DNA of 64,000 nucleotides, taken from the NCBI RefSeq assembly GCF_902498745.1, contig NZ_LR701479.1, positions 252,292-316,291 on the forward strand. The letters are read 5' to 3'. The stretch is from Erythrobacter sp. EC-HK427. Its GTDB lineage: Bacteria; Pseudomonadota; Alphaproteobacteria; Sphingomonadales; Sphingomonadaceae. Positions 27,353 through 35,689 of the stretch are shown here, piece after piece; positions within the stretch are counted from its first letter, which is position 1, and every line of letters starts with the position of its first letter. Position numbers and translations under genes: made by a program. A model generated the notes under the pieces. That model worked only from the letters and a program-made list of their open reading frames with translations, searched no databases and was not told where the DNA came from.

Positions 27353-29464
27353 TTAAAAATCCCCGCTCAGGCGGAAGCTGAAAATCGGCTGCACGCTCAG
27401 ATCCTGTGTTTCGCGGAACAGCAGCGCGGAACGGTCGCGGTAGCCTTCATAGACGAAGCGGTCCTGCCGCGCGCGGCCGTCGGTTAGGTTGAACACGGTG
27501 AGGTTCGCGGTCATGCCGAACACGTCTTTGTGCTCGATAAAGGCGAAGGTGTAGACCGGCCCTTCGTAATTGAAGCCTTCCTCGCCCAGCCGGTAATATC
27601 GCTGCGCGCGGTCATAATCGAGGCCCACGCCCCACGCCAAGTCCGATCCGGGAATATCGTGCCGCAGCAGCGCATCCACTTCGATATCGCGGTTGTCGCT
27701 CCACTTGCGGGTTTCGCCAGTGAGCGGGTCGGTGAGGCTCGTCCAGTCAAAATCCAGCGTCAGTTCGAGCTGCATTCCGTTAAGCCCCAGCGGGGCAAGC
27801 TGGAACGTGCTGTTCGAGCGGGCACCATAGACGCTAGCGCTGTCGATATTGCCGATGGTCTCGCCGCCATTGGGGGCGGGAATGAATTCGAGGTAATCCT
27901 CGATTTCCTGGCCGTAGAGCCGCAATTCGGTGCTGCCCCAGCGGCCCAAGCTCTTGGTGACATTGATCTGCGCTTCCCAGCTCTGCTGCGGCACCAGTTC
28001 GACATTGCCGGCATTCTCCTGCTCTTGCTGGAGCGAGACGCTGGCGAGGAAATCGCCGAAGCTCAATTGCCCCACGCGGCGGGCCAGCTCGAACGAAATG
28101 TCGAGCCCGTCCTCGATCTGCCACGCGAGATTGACCGAGCCCTTGGGCCGCCAGAAACTGCGGGTAAGGCCATTCGCGCCGGTTTGTGCCAGCGTCGAAT
28201 ATTCGTAGCCCGCGCCCAATTGCAGCGAGAGGTTGGGCCGCAACTGGCGGCTGTGGGTCAGGATCGCTTCATAACGATCCTCGGTCACGCCGCCGCTGCC
28301 GCCGGGGAAGTCCAGCTCGACAAATTGCCCGCCTGTATCCAGTTCGAACAATTGCGCCTCGCGGTCGAGCCGGTTGAACGCGGCTTCGGCTGCCAACTGC
28401 CAATCGCCGCCGAGCATAGTCCAGCTGTATTCGCCGCGCCCGATCCGTTCCCCGCTGGTGGCCTGCGCGGCGAAGCGGTTGCCGGTGTCAGGCGAATTGT
28501 CGACAAATTCATTGATCGAATCCGAACGCGAATTGCTGCTGCTGAACCGCTCGAGCCCGATCAGCTTGAGGCGGCCCGGCCCCAGCCCGAATTCGACATC
28601 GCCGCCGATCTGGTAGGAATAGCCGCGATCGCGGTTCTCGAAGCTGCGCAGGCGGTCAACGCCGGTTGTCAGGTCACGAAACTGGGTGTCGCGGAAATTT
28701 ATGTAAGAGCGGCTGTAATTGGCATTGGCATTCACCACCGTGCCGCCGGGGCTTGTCCATTGCGCGCTGCCCGAGATGCGCGGATTGTCGGCGATGAACT
28801 GGATTTCGATATCGCGGCTTTCCAGCACGTTGCCATCCGCATCGAAAATGAAGGACTCGCCCCCGCCCGCCGCGCCGCGGCCCACGCCATTGGCGAGCGC
28901 GACCGTCCAGTCCAGCGTATTGCCCGATCCGCTCAGCGAGACCTCGCCGCCGATAAAGCTGGGTTCGGCATAGCGCGGGCGGAAGCTGGCGCGGTAGGTG
29001 AAGCGGCCTGAAATATCACTCGGGCGGGTGATGACATTGGCGACCTGCCCGGACAGGCCGGGAATCCCCAGCGTCGCGCCATCGACAATCTCGATCCGCT
29101 CCACCCGGTCGGTGGCGATGCGGCTCAATTGGGTGAACACGCCTTCGGATTTGTTGGTGATGCGTTCGCCATCGATCAGCACATTGGCGCTCGCCTGCCC
29201 CAGCCCGCGCTGGTTATCCTCACCGCGCAGGGTGAAGCCGGGAATCTCGCCAATCATGTCGAGCGCGGTGCGCGGGGCAAAGCGGGCGAAATCGGCGGGG
29301 GTGAACACCCGCGTGCCGCTGGCTGCCGTGGTGGTCGCGACGGGTGCGGCGGCCTCTGCCGCTTCCGGGTCAGCCGCTTCCTGCGCATCGGCATTTGCAG
29401 CAAAAACAGCGATATAAGCCGCAAAAGCGGTGCTGATAAGATAGTGTCGCAATTTCGTTCCCAT
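27353..29464 (-). CDS. TonB-dependent receptor-like outer-membrane protein, paralogue 2
   Basis: A 703-residue receptor from ATG 29464 (MGTKLRHYLIST); the much longer open frame upstream is antisense to clpP and is rejected. A signal peptide ends at ANADA. The plug has ADFARFAPRTALDMIGEIPG, VLIDGERITNKSEG and VDGATLGIPGLSGQVANVI. The barrel ends FSFRLSGDF. Sequence blocks such as RIGRGEYSW, AAEAAFNRLD and LARRVGQLSFGDFL are shared with paralogue 1, so the two arose by duplication. No clear Shine-Dalgarno precedes the start. A palindromic site lies just upstream at 29471-29487. It heads the receptor-amidase-receptor cluster. Confidence 0.87.
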   Translation of the reverse strand: MGTKLRHYLISTAFAAYIAVFAANADAQEAADPEAAEAAAPVATTTAASGTRVFTPADFARFAPRTALDMIGEIPGFTLRGEDNQRGLGQASANVLIDGERITNKSEGVFTQLSRIATDRVERIEIVDGATLGIPGLSGQVANVITRPSDISGRFTYRASFRPRYAEPSFIGGEVSLSGSGNTLDWTVALANGVGRGAAGGGESFIFDADGNVLESRDIEIQFIADNPRISGSAQWTSPGGTVVNANANYSRSYINFRDTQFRDLTTGVDRLRSFENRDRGYSYQIGGDVEFGLGPGRLKLIGLERFSSSNSRSDSINEFVDNSPDTGNRFAAQATSGERIGRGEYSWTMLGGDWQLAAEAAFNRLDREAQLFELDTGGQFVELDFPGGSGGVTEDRYEAILTHSRQLRPNLSLQLGAGYEYSTLAQTGANGLTRSFWRPKGSVNLAWQIEDGLDISFELARRVGQLSFGDFLASVSLQQEQENAGNVELVPQQSWEAQINVTKSLGRWGSTELRLYGQEIEDYLEFIPAPNGGETIGNIDSASVYGARSNSTFQLAPLGLNGMQLELTLDFDWTSLTDPLTGETRKWSDNRDIEVDALLRHDIPGSDLAWGVGLDYDRAQRYYRLGEEGFNYEGPVYTFAFIEHKDVFGMTANLTVFNLTDGRARQDRFVYEGYRDRSALLFRETQDLSVQPIFSFRLSGDF

Positions 29465-29470
29465 CCCATG

Positions 29471-29487
29471 ACGACAAATGTAGTCGT
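29471..29487. promoter_or_regulatory. Palindrome resembling a BlaI/CopY-type operator upstream of the TonB receptor gene
   Basis: ACGAC-AAATGTA-GTCGT lies 7-23 bp before the receptor start. On the minus strand the core CTACATTTGTCG differs by one base from the CTACANNTGTAG pattern bound by BlaI/CopY-type repressors. No such regulator is encoded in the window, so the assignment is tentative. Confidence 0.35.
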
Positions 29488-29651
29488 TTCGGCAGAGACG
29501 ATTATTGCGACCCTTTCGCGCTATCATCGACCAGCGACATATCCCTGCCGATGAAGGGATTCGGGCATTCGTTTCGTCGCGCCCCTTGAACTTGTTGCGG
29601 TGTGAGGCGACATAGGCCGCTCTAATCCCGAGACGAGAGGAATGCGCTCCG

Positions 29652-30341
29652 ATGTTCGACCTGTTCGGCGACAAGCAAGACCAATTCACCACCGATCCCG
29701 TCACCGGCGCGCTTGTGCCCGTTGTTGTCGAATCGACCAGCCGCGGAGAGCGCAGCTTCGACATTTTCAGCCGCCTGCTGCGCGAACGCATCGTCTTCGT
29801 TACAGGGCAAGTGGAAGACAATATGGCCTCGCTGATCGTCGCCCAGCTGCTGTTCCTCGAATCCGAGAACAGCAACGACATCAGCATGTATATCAACTCG
29901 CCCGGCGGCGTGGTGACGGCGGGCATGGCGATCCATGACACCATGCAATATATCAAGCCCAAGGTGCGCACCGTGTGCATTGGTCAGGCGGCTTCGATGG
30001 GATCGTTCCTGCTGGCGGCGGGCGAGCCGGGGATGCGCGTGGCGCTGCCTAATGCGCGGATCATGATCCACCAGCCTTCGGGCGGGGCGCGCGGAATGGC
30101 GTCGGATATCGAAATCCAGGCCCGCGAAATCCTGCGCATCCGCGCACGGATGAACGATCTGTATGTGCAATATACCGGCCAGAAGCTGGAGGATATCGAG
30201 AAGGCGATGGACCGCGACACCTTCCTCGAAGCCGATGAAGCCAAGAAATTCGGCCTGGTTGACGCGGTGTTCGCGCATCGCCCGAAGGACGATGAAGGCC
30301 GCGATGCCTCGGGCAGCGGCGGCGCACCGGACGCAGGATGA
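29652..30341 (+). CDS. clpP: ATP-dependent Clp protease proteolytic subunit
   Basis: Serine protease forming the tetradecameric chamber of ClpXP. The 229-residue protein has catalytic Ser115 in GQAASMGS and His140 in MIHQPSGG, with a conserved Asp in the MDRDTF region. A short C-terminal tail is Gly/Ser/Asp-rich. ATG 29652 is preceded by GAGAGG about 12 nt upstream. clpX follows 212 bp later on the same strand, the usual order. A family A-like hairpin lies just after the stop. Confidence 0.97.
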   Translation: MFDLFGDKQDQFTTDPVTGALVPVVVESTSRGERSFDIFSRLLRERIVFVTGQVEDNMASLIVAQLLFLESENSNDISMYINSPGGVVTAGMAIHDTMQYIKPKVRTVCIGQAASMGSFLLAAGEPGMRVALPNARIMIHQPSGGARGMASDIEIQAREILRIRARMNDLYVQYTGQKLEDIEKAMDRDTFLEADEAKKFGLVDAVFAHRPKDDEGRDASGSGGAPDAG

Positions 30342-30349
30342 CGCATCCA

Positions 30350-30373
30350 TCCTTCCCCCCAGAGGGGAAAGGA
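30350..30373. repeat. Family A-like solitary hairpin after clpP
   Basis: CCTTCCCC-CCAGA-GGGGAAAGG forms a near-perfect hairpin 9 bp after the clpP stop. It resembles one arm of the family A palindromes and lacks a T run. The rest of the 212-bp clpP-clpX gap shows nothing I recognise apart from the presumed clpX leader. Confidence 0.55.
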
Positions 30374-30553
30374 AGTCGCCTGCGATTGTAGCATTTTGGC
30401 AACCCTGCACCTTCACACTGGAGCAAGGCGGGGATGTTAAGCATGGGAATGATTGATCTCGCGCCTGTGGTGCTTACCATGGGCGGTCGAGTCTCCGCGC
30501 CGGACGGGAACGTCTTGCCCCAAAGACGAAAAAGGCGCAGTGGATAGAAAGTT

Positions 30554-31831
30554 ATGACGAAATTGAGCGGATCCGATAGCAAGAGCACGCTGTATTGCAG
30601 CTTCTGCGGCAAATCGCAGCACGAAGTGCGAAAGCTGATTGCCGGCCCCACCGTGTTCATCTGCGATGAGTGTGTGGAGCTGTGCAACGACATCATCCGC
30701 GAAGAAGCCAAGTCAGGTCTCGCCGGTCGCAAGGATGGCGGCGTGCCCACCCCGCAGGAAATCTGCGATGTGCTCAACGATTATGTGATCGGGCAGGATC
30801 GCGCCAAGCGCGTGCTCTCGGTTGCGGTGCACAACCACTACAAGCGGCTGAAGCACAGCGGCAAGGGCAGCAACGAAGTCGAACTGGCGAAATCGAACAT
30901 CCTGCTGGTCGGCCCGACCGGTTCGGGCAAGACGCTGCTGGCGCAAACGCTGGCGCGCACGTTCGATGTGCCTTTCACCATGGCCGATGCCACCACGCTG
31001 ACCGAAGCCGGTTATGTGGGCGAGGATGTGGAGAACATCATCCTCAAGCTGCTGCAATCGTCGGACTACAATGTCGAAAAGGCGCAGCAGGGCATCGTCT
31101 ATATTGACGAGATCGACAAGATCACCCGCAAGTCGGAAAACCCCTCCATCACCCGCGATGTATCGGGCGAAGGCGTGCAGCAGGCGCTGCTGAAGCTGAT
31201 GGAAGGCACCACCGCCTCGGTTCCGCCGCAGGGTGGTCGCAAGCATCCGCAGCAGGAATTCCTGCAGGTCGACACCACCAATATCCTCTTCGTCGTCGGC
31301 GGCGCCTTTGCCGGGCTCGACAAGATTATTGGTGATCGCTTGCAGAAGCGTTCGATCGGCTTCGGTGCCAATGTGGCAGAGCCGGACAAGCGCCGCATCG
31401 GCGAGCTGCTCGAAAAGTGCGAACCGGAAGACCTGCTCAAATTCGGGCTGATCCCCGAATTCGTGGGCCGTCTGCCGGTGATCGCCACGCTGCACGATCT
31501 GGACGAAGAAGCGCTGGTCACCATCCTTTGCGAGCCGAAGAATGCGCTGGTGAAGCAGTATCACAAGCTGTTCGAGCTGGAAGATGTGGAGCTGACCTTT
31601 ACCGCCGACGCGCTCACCGCCATCGCCAAGAAGGCGATCAAGCGCAAAACCGGCGCGCGCGGCCTGCGCTCGATTGTCGAGGCGATCCTGCTCGATACGA
31701 TGTTCGATCTGCCAGGCATGGACGATGTGACCGAAGTCGTGGTCGATGGCGATGTCGTAGAAGGCCGCAAGGAACCCGTCCGCGTGCTCGCCAACGATAA
31801 TGGCAAGGCGAAGAAGGAAGCAGCGGCGTGA
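30554..31831 (+). CDS. clpX: ATP-dependent Clp protease ATP-binding subunit ClpX
   Basis: AAA+ unfoldase that recognises substrates (including CtrA in alphaproteobacteria) and feeds ClpP. The 425-residue protein has an N-terminal zinc-binding domain (CSFCGKS and CDECVELC), Walker A GPTGSGKT, pore-loop region GYVGEDVE, Walker [10 protein letters not shown] and a C-terminal small domain ([12 protein letters not shown]). The last residues are [12 protein letters not shown]. An imperfect copy of the DNA encoding this tail occurs 342 bp downstream at 32174-32215. Confidence 0.98.
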   Translation: MTKLSGSDSKSTLYCSFCGKSQHEVRKLIAGPTVFICDECVELCNDIIREEAKSGLAGRKDGGVPTPQEICDVLNDYVIGQDRAKRVLSVAVHNHYKRLKHSGKGSNEVELAKSNILLVGPTGSGKTLLAQTLARTFDVPFTMADATTLTEAGYVGEDVENIILKLLQSSDYNVEKAQQGIVYIDEIDKITRKSENPSITRDVSGEGVQQALLKLMEGTTASVPPQGGRKHPQQEFLQVDTTNILFVVGGAFAGLDKIIGDRLQKRSIGFGANVAEPDKRRIGELLEKCEPEDLLKFGLIPEFVGRLPVIATLHDLDEEALVTILCEPKNALVKQYHKLFELEDVELTFTADALTAIAKKAIKRKTGARGLRSIVEAILLDTMFDLPGMDDVTEVVVDGDVVEGRKEPVRVLANDNGKAKKEAAA

Positions 31832-31849
31832 TAGAAATCATCTCGTGTG

Positions 31850-32101
31850 ATGGTTGCTAGCGGCAAAGTCCGATTACGCCGGTTCGGGATCGGCATTTCG
31901 CTCGGTTGCGGCGGCGCATGGCTCGCTGCTTTGTTTGTTGGCCCCGGTGTGGCCCTAGCAATTGCGGTTCTCGCTTTCCTCGGCAGCGTTATGGTAGCGG
32001 ATGATGGCGCTGGGACGTTTTTCCCTCTCGCTCTGTTGGCCGTGATTGCTATCGTGCTCATCCTGATGATGTTCATGGCAACCGTGCTCATCAACAGCTG
32101 A
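31850..32101 (+). CDS. Small hydrophobic membrane protein inserted after clpX
   Basis: An 83-residue protein from ATG 31850 (a GTG at 31847 is also in frame). It has a basic N-terminus (SGKVRLRRFG) and three hydrophobic stretches separated by short loops (GCGGAWLAALFVGPGVALAIAV, then a final helix with LLAVIAIVLILMMFMATVL). No family is recognised. It sits between the clpX stop and an imperfect copy of the clpX 3' end, which suggests that it arrived by an insertion or duplication event. No convincing ribosome-binding site was seen. Expression is unproven. Confidence 0.55.
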   Translation: MVASGKVRLRRFGIGISLGCGGAWLAALFVGPGVALAIAVLAFLGSVMVADDGAGTFFPLALLAVIAIVLILMMFMATVLINS

Positions 32102-32173
32102 GAAAGTCAGGGTCTCGTGGTCGACGAGAAGGCGAGGACCGCCGGTTCCAAAGGCACCTGCTTCCGCGATTTC

Positions 32174-32215
32174 GACAATGATAATGCTAAGGGCAAGAAG
32201 GAAGCAGCGGCGTAG
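32174..32215 (+). repeat. Imperfect copy of the clpX 3' end
   Basis: Matches the last 42 nt of clpX (31790-31831) at 34 of 42 positions, including an exact 19-nt run ending just before the stop codon. It reads DNDNAKGKKEAAA then TAG, against [12 protein letters not shown] then TGA in clpX. Sequence upstream of the copy (32101-32173) is open in the same frame but is not clearly clpX-like. Confidence 0.75.
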
Positions 32216-32255
32216 GGATTAGGTGCGCGTTGCTCCCTCTCCGCCTATCCTCGCG

Positions 32256-33155
32256 CTAAACCGCCTCAATTACAACGCCAAGTCCACAGTGGTCGGTCAC
32301 GGTGACTGCGTTCGCTGATTGCGATACATAAGCCACGCTGCCAACCAGTCGCACCCGCGCGGAATTGTAAACGGCGACATCAAACATCTGCGTTCCTGCT
32401 GAATTGGTGCCGAATTCGTGAACATTATAATTGTCGATCAGCTCGATACCCGCATTGGTCGAGGCGTTACGGTAATTCCCTGTGCCGCTGGCCACGTTAA
32501 GCGAGCTGGCGGTGACGTTGAACGAACTCTGGTTGGTGTCGCCAATCACTAGGTCGATCGTCCTGCCGGACAGGCCAAGACTATGGAAGATGCCATAATA
32601 AAACTGCTCGGTCGCACCACGGCTGCTAGCAATTCGGTTCGGGACGTGGACGAACACGCAGGTGAAGCCATCGACTTCATAGGCAACGTAACCCTCACCT
32701 GCGCCCAAGAGGCTAATCCCGCTCGCAAGCGACGATTGGCTTATCGCGGTGAAGCACTGGCACGCCCGGCTTGAACCGTGCGAGCGGATCGTCACCCCGC
32801 CATCAGGGATCATGCCCGAAAAGTCGGAATGCTCTGCATCGAGTTCTCCCACCACAAATATGCTCGGCATCTGTCCGATAGCGCGATAGAGATTCTGCCA
32901 CAAAAGCGCGATCTGAGCGCCGAATAGCTCCACGGTGTGCGTGTCGCTCGCAAGCACCTCGATGCTCTGCAAACGTGCAGGGCCATGGATCGGAGTACGC
33001 AAATCGCCCGGGTTGAAAGGTAGCACCAGCGCCTCATGCCCCGCATCGGTGACGCGGCGATTGGTTCGGCGGGTGAAGTATTGCTGCGAGATGCTGGCGA
33101 GATTGTGGTTCGAACTCGCATTCGCATTAAATGACTGATAGGCAATAACAGGCAC
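32256..33155 (-). CDS. Putative endonuclease/exonuclease/phosphatase (EEP)-like protein
   Basis: A 299-residue protein with no close family recognised. Its C-terminal half shows an order of motifs like the EEP superfamily (DNase I-like metal-dependent phosphodiesterases): HVPN (residues 170-173), IGDTN (204-208), FDVAVYNS (258-265) and a terminal TDHCGLG (287-293), comparable to GD(F/S)N and SDH motifs. The N-terminal metal-binding Glu motif is not clear. The start is GTG 33155 with GGGGG upstream. No signal peptide is evident. The Asn/Ser-rich composition differs from neighbouring genes, which hints at transfer. It is a single gene. Confidence 0.5.
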   Translation of the reverse strand: MPVIAYQSFNANASSNHNLASISQQYFTRRTNRRVTDAGHEALVLPFNPGDLRTPIHGPARLQSIEVLASDTHTVELFGAQIALLWQNLYRAIGQMPSIFVVGELDAEHSDFSGMIPDGGVTIRSHGSSRACQCFTAISQSSLASGISLLGAGEGYVAYEVDGFTCVFVHVPNRIASSRGATEQFYYGIFHSLGLSGRTIDLVIGDTNQSSFNVTASSLNVASGTGNYRNASTNAGIELIDNYNVHEFGTNSAGTQMFDVAVYNSARVRLVGSVAYVSQSANAVTVTDHCGLGVVIEAV

Positions 33156-33289
33156 GATCGTTTTCCCCCTCTCGGCTGATTAGCCAGACGTTGCGACCGC
33201 GAATCTTCTTTTTGTTGGCGCAGGTTTCGGCGCTGGCGCGCCCTGCGTCAAGCCATTGCGAGGCGGGCCGCACCTCGCGCCAAAACCAC

Positions 33290-33323
33290 AAAACCCCGCC
33301 CGGCTGGGAAAGCCGGACGGGGC
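33290..33323 (-). terminator. Terminator after the fasciclin gene
   Basis: On the minus strand CCCCGTCCGGCT pairs with AGCCGGGCGGGG (one mismatch) around TTCCC and is followed by TTTTG. It lies 60 bp past the fasciclin stop. The remainder of 33156-33289 shows no gene. Confidence 0.78.
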
Positions 33324-33383
33324 CGAGAGCGCCATTAGCCGAGGGGGAGGCGCGGCGCTGCTCTGGGGGGACTGTAAGTCGGC

Positions 33384-33935
33384 TTAGCCGGTCGGCAGCA
33401 GTACGCGGTCAAGCACGTGGATCACGCCGTTCGCGGTGTTGATATCGGTCTGCGTCACCAGCACCTGACGGTCTGCCTGGTCGGTCAGCACAACGGTGCC
33501 ATTGTTCAGCCGCGCAATCAGCGTTTCGCCCGACAGCGTGGTGATGCGCGCATGGCCGTTGCCCGCGCGGATCATGCCGATGAGGTCGTTTGCGCTCACC
33601 CGGCCGGCCACCACGTGATATGTCAGGATCGAAGTCAGCGTGTCGCGGTTGGCGGGCTGGAGCAGCGTTTCGACCGTTCCGGCGGGCAGCGCGTTGAACG
33701 CGGTGTTGGTCGGCGCAAACACGGTGAAGGGGCCTTCGCCCGACAGCGCGCCCGCCAGATCGGCAGCCTGCACAGCGGCAACCAGCGTGCTGAAATCATC
33801 CACCGATGCGGCGGTCTCGACGATGTTGGGCGTGTCGTTCGATGAATGATGATGCTGCGCCATGGCAGGCACGGCGAATGCAAGCGCGGCGGCCCCTGCA
33901 AGCGTAGCGGCGATGCGCGAAGTGGTCTTCAACAT
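33384..33935 (-). CDS. Secreted fasciclin-domain protein
   Basis: A 183-residue exported protein from ATG 33935, with CAGGAGAG just upstream. The signal peptide (MLKTTSRIAATLAGAAALAFAVPAMA) is followed by a short His-rich patch. One FAS1 domain spans about residues 45-180 and carries both conserved boxes, FTVFAPTNTAFNALP (H1) and NGVIHVLDRVLLPTG (H2), plus the YHVV motif. FAS1 domains mediate surface adhesion. It lies downstream of a SigK/RskA-like pair on the same strand. In mycobacteria SigK/RskA control the fasciclin proteins MPT70 and MPT83, so the neighbourhood suggests a similar regulon. Confidence 0.93.
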   Translation of the reverse strand: MLKTTSRIAATLAGAAALAFAVPAMAQHHHSSNDTPNIVETAASVDDFSTLVAAVQAADLAGALSGEGPFTVFAPTNTAFNALPAGTVETLLQPANRDTLTSILTYHVVAGRVSANDLIGMIRAGNGHARITTLSGETLIARLNNGTVVLTDQADRQVLVTQTDINTANGVIHVLDRVLLPTG

Positions 33936-33985
33936 GGGTAATCTCTCCTGTGTGTGCATCAGGCCCCGTCCTGCCTTGCATGGAG

Positions 33986-34015
33986 AGTTACGGGAGGTAT
34001 TGGCGGATGGTTGCA
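33986..34015 (-). promoter_or_regulatory. Candidate ECF sigma promoter of the fasciclin gene
   Basis: On the minus strand TGCAACC and CGTAACT are separated by exactly 16 nt, matching the AAC(-35)/CGT(-10) layout of ECF promoters. The predicted transcript would begin about 43 nt before the fasciclin ATG. I found no matching pair directly upstream of the sigma gene itself. Confidence 0.45.
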
Positions 34016-34039
34016 GGTTCTTGGGGAATCTTTTCGCAC

Positions 34040-34150
34040 CACCCACAGACCGTTTGTCCTGAGCTTGTCGAAGGACTGCTTTCCTTCTGGCCTTGCGCAA
34101 AAGGGAAATACAGCCCTTCGACAGGCTCAGGGCAGTCGGATCATGGGGTA
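34040..34150 (+). repeat. Family B palindromic element, short form, copy 1
   Basis: TTGTCCTGAGCTTGTCGAAG (34054 onward) at the left and CCCTTCGACAGGCTCAGGGC at the right are inverted arms around a spacer of about 32 bp containing CCTTCTGG and TGCGC. The same spacer words occur in the copy at 56003. It separates the fasciclin promoter from the anti-sigma gene. Confidence 0.88.
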
Positions 34151-34190
34151 TGTAGGCAAACATTACGCACCGAGTACGAACGGAGGGGGA

Positions 34191-34937
34191 TCAAATCGCC
34201 CGGAAAGCGCCCTCGGCCACCACCGGCCCCGCATCGACACCTTCGGGCTTGCCGCCCAGCGGCTCGCGCGTGAGCAGCAGGCGTGAGCCCTCGACAAATT
34301 CGCCTGCCAGTTCGGGAGCCACCGCCACCCGCGCTTCCTCGCCCGGCACAATCACGCCCAGCGAATGCAGTTCGCCCGCGCGGTCAACCAGCCACAGCTC
34401 GTGATCGTGCACCCCGTCAGCGGTCAGTCCTGCGGAGGAGACGGTCATCACATCGCGGTCCGGCACGTAAGTCAGCGCGAGCCGCAGGCCGGTGTCGGCG
34501 ATGGGAATATTCGCCGCCAGCAGCGCGCTTTCAGCAGGCGCGGGCGCGACGGGTGAGCCCGCTTCGCGCACCGGCCCTGTCATCACCACAATCGCCAGCA
34601 CCGCTGCCGCCGCGGCTGACAGCCCGCCGAACCAGCGCCAGCGATCGCGGCTCGTTTTCAGTGCGACGATCTCGGCCGTAGCCACCGGCGCGTCATCCGG
34701 TGCTGCGACCGTCGCCGCCGCAATCCGTGCCCAGACTTCGGGCGCAGGCGCAGCCTCGTCCAGCGTGTCGAGCAGCGGCGCGAAATGCTCTTCCCAGCGC
34801 GCCACCGCATCCGCAAAGTCCGGATCGCGCGCCAGCATCGCCCGCGCACGCAGCAGCTCCTCGCCCTCGGCAAGCCCTAGGACAAATTCGGCGGCGAGCG
34901 TTTCGCGCGGAGGCAAAGAGGCGGCTTTTGTGGTCAT
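34191..34937 (-). CDS. Anti-sigma factor of the RskA type
   Basis: Membrane-bound regulator predicted to hold the ECF sigma factor encoded just upstream. The 248-residue protein has an N-terminal anti-sigma domain (AAEFVLGLAEGEELLRARAML, residues 14-34). One transmembrane helix (GGLSAAAAAVLAIVVMTG, about 103-120) follows. The periplasmic C-terminal RskA domain includes HDHELWLVDRAGELHSLGV. Its start overlaps the sigma stop by 4 nt (ATGA), so the two are translationally coupled. Release by regulated proteolysis is known for RskA but not shown here. Confidence 0.9.
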   Translation of the reverse strand: MTTKAASLPPRETLAAEFVLGLAEGEELLRARAMLARDPDFADAVARWEEHFAPLLDTLDEAAPAPEVWARIAAATVAAPDDAPVATAEIVALKTSRDRWRWFGGLSAAAAAVLAIVVMTGPVREAGSPVAPAPAESALLAANIPIADTGLRLALTYVPDRDVMTVSSAGLTADGVHDHELWLVDRAGELHSLGVIVPGEEARVAVAPELAGEFVEGSRLLLTREPLGGKPEGVDAGPVVAEGAFRAI

Positions 34938-35512
34938 TCGCGTTCGAGACAGATCTTCAGTTTGGCGAGCCCGCGATGGACCCGCGATTTGATGGCACTT
35001 ACGGACATATTGGCACCCTCTGCCAGCGCAGCATAGGTCGCGCCGCCGAAAAAGGCATCGCGGATCGCACCGCGTTGCGCGGCGTCGAGCGTTTCGAGGC
35101 AGTGGTGAATGCGTGCATCGCGCTCGTCCAGCAGCAGGCGCTCGTCCGCCGCCAGCGCGCCATCGGCAACGCTATGCGCTTCGTCCTCGGGAACAGCCCC
35201 GCCGCGCACCTTGCCGCCCGCGCGCAGCCGGTCCACCGCGCGGTTGCGCGCCATGCAGGCAAGCCAGCTGATCGGGCTGGCGCGCGCCGGATCGAACCGG
35301 TCGGCCCGGCGGTACAGATCGATATAGACATCTTGCAGCGCATCTTCGGCTTCTTTCTCGTCACCCAAGATACGCAGGCAAATGCCGTAAAGTTTCGCCG
35401 ACGTCGCAGCATAGATCGCCGCCAGCGCATCGCCCTCCCCCGCCGCCAGCCGCGCGATGTTGGCGCACAATGCCTCACGGGCGGTGTAAGGGCTGTGGGA
35501 GGATTCGCGCAT
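34934..35512 (-). CDS. ECF sigma-70 factor, SigK-like
   Basis: Alternative sigma factor of 192 residues from ATG 35512 (MRESSHSPYTAREAL). Region 2 holds the core-binding block (LGDEKEAEDALQDVYIDLYRRADRFDP) and region 4 the helix-turn-helix (TYAALAEGANMSVSAIKSRVHRGLAKL). The longer frame to 35680 runs into a family A repeat and is rejected. It is paired with the RskA-like anti-sigma downstream and probably directs transcription of the fasciclin gene beyond it. Confidence 0.92.
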   Translation of the reverse strand: MRESSHSPYTAREALCANIARLAAGEGDALAAIYAATSAKLYGICLRILGDEKEAEDALQDVYIDLYRRADRFDPARASPISWLACMARNRAVDRLRAGGKVRGGAVPEDEAHSVADGALAADERLLLDERDARIHHCLETLDAAQRGAIRDAFFGGATYAALAEGANMSVSAIKSRVHRGLAKLKICLERE

Positions 35513-35576
35513 TGCCTCGCGTGCATAGCGCGCAGAGGCGGGATTGGGAATTGGGTGTCGTCCAGCAACAAACGCG

Positions 35577-35669
35577 CCTCCCCTCCCCTTGGGGAGGGGC
35601 CGGGGGTGGGGGTTCGACGTTATTGGCGCAAGTACCCCCATCCCAACCCTTCCCCCAAGGGAAGGGCTT
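35577..35669 (+). repeat. Family A palindromic repeat upstream of the ECF sigma gene
   Basis: About 93 bp. The left hairpin is CCCTCCCCTTGGGGAGGGG, then CCGGGGGTGGGGG. The right side is CCCCCATCCCAACCC then CTTCCCCCAAGGGAAGGG. It lies between the deacetylase stop and the sigma start, so it probably sits in the leader or promoter region of the sigma gene. Confidence 0.88.
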
Positions 35670-35689
35670 AGTAGAGACAAACTCCAAAC

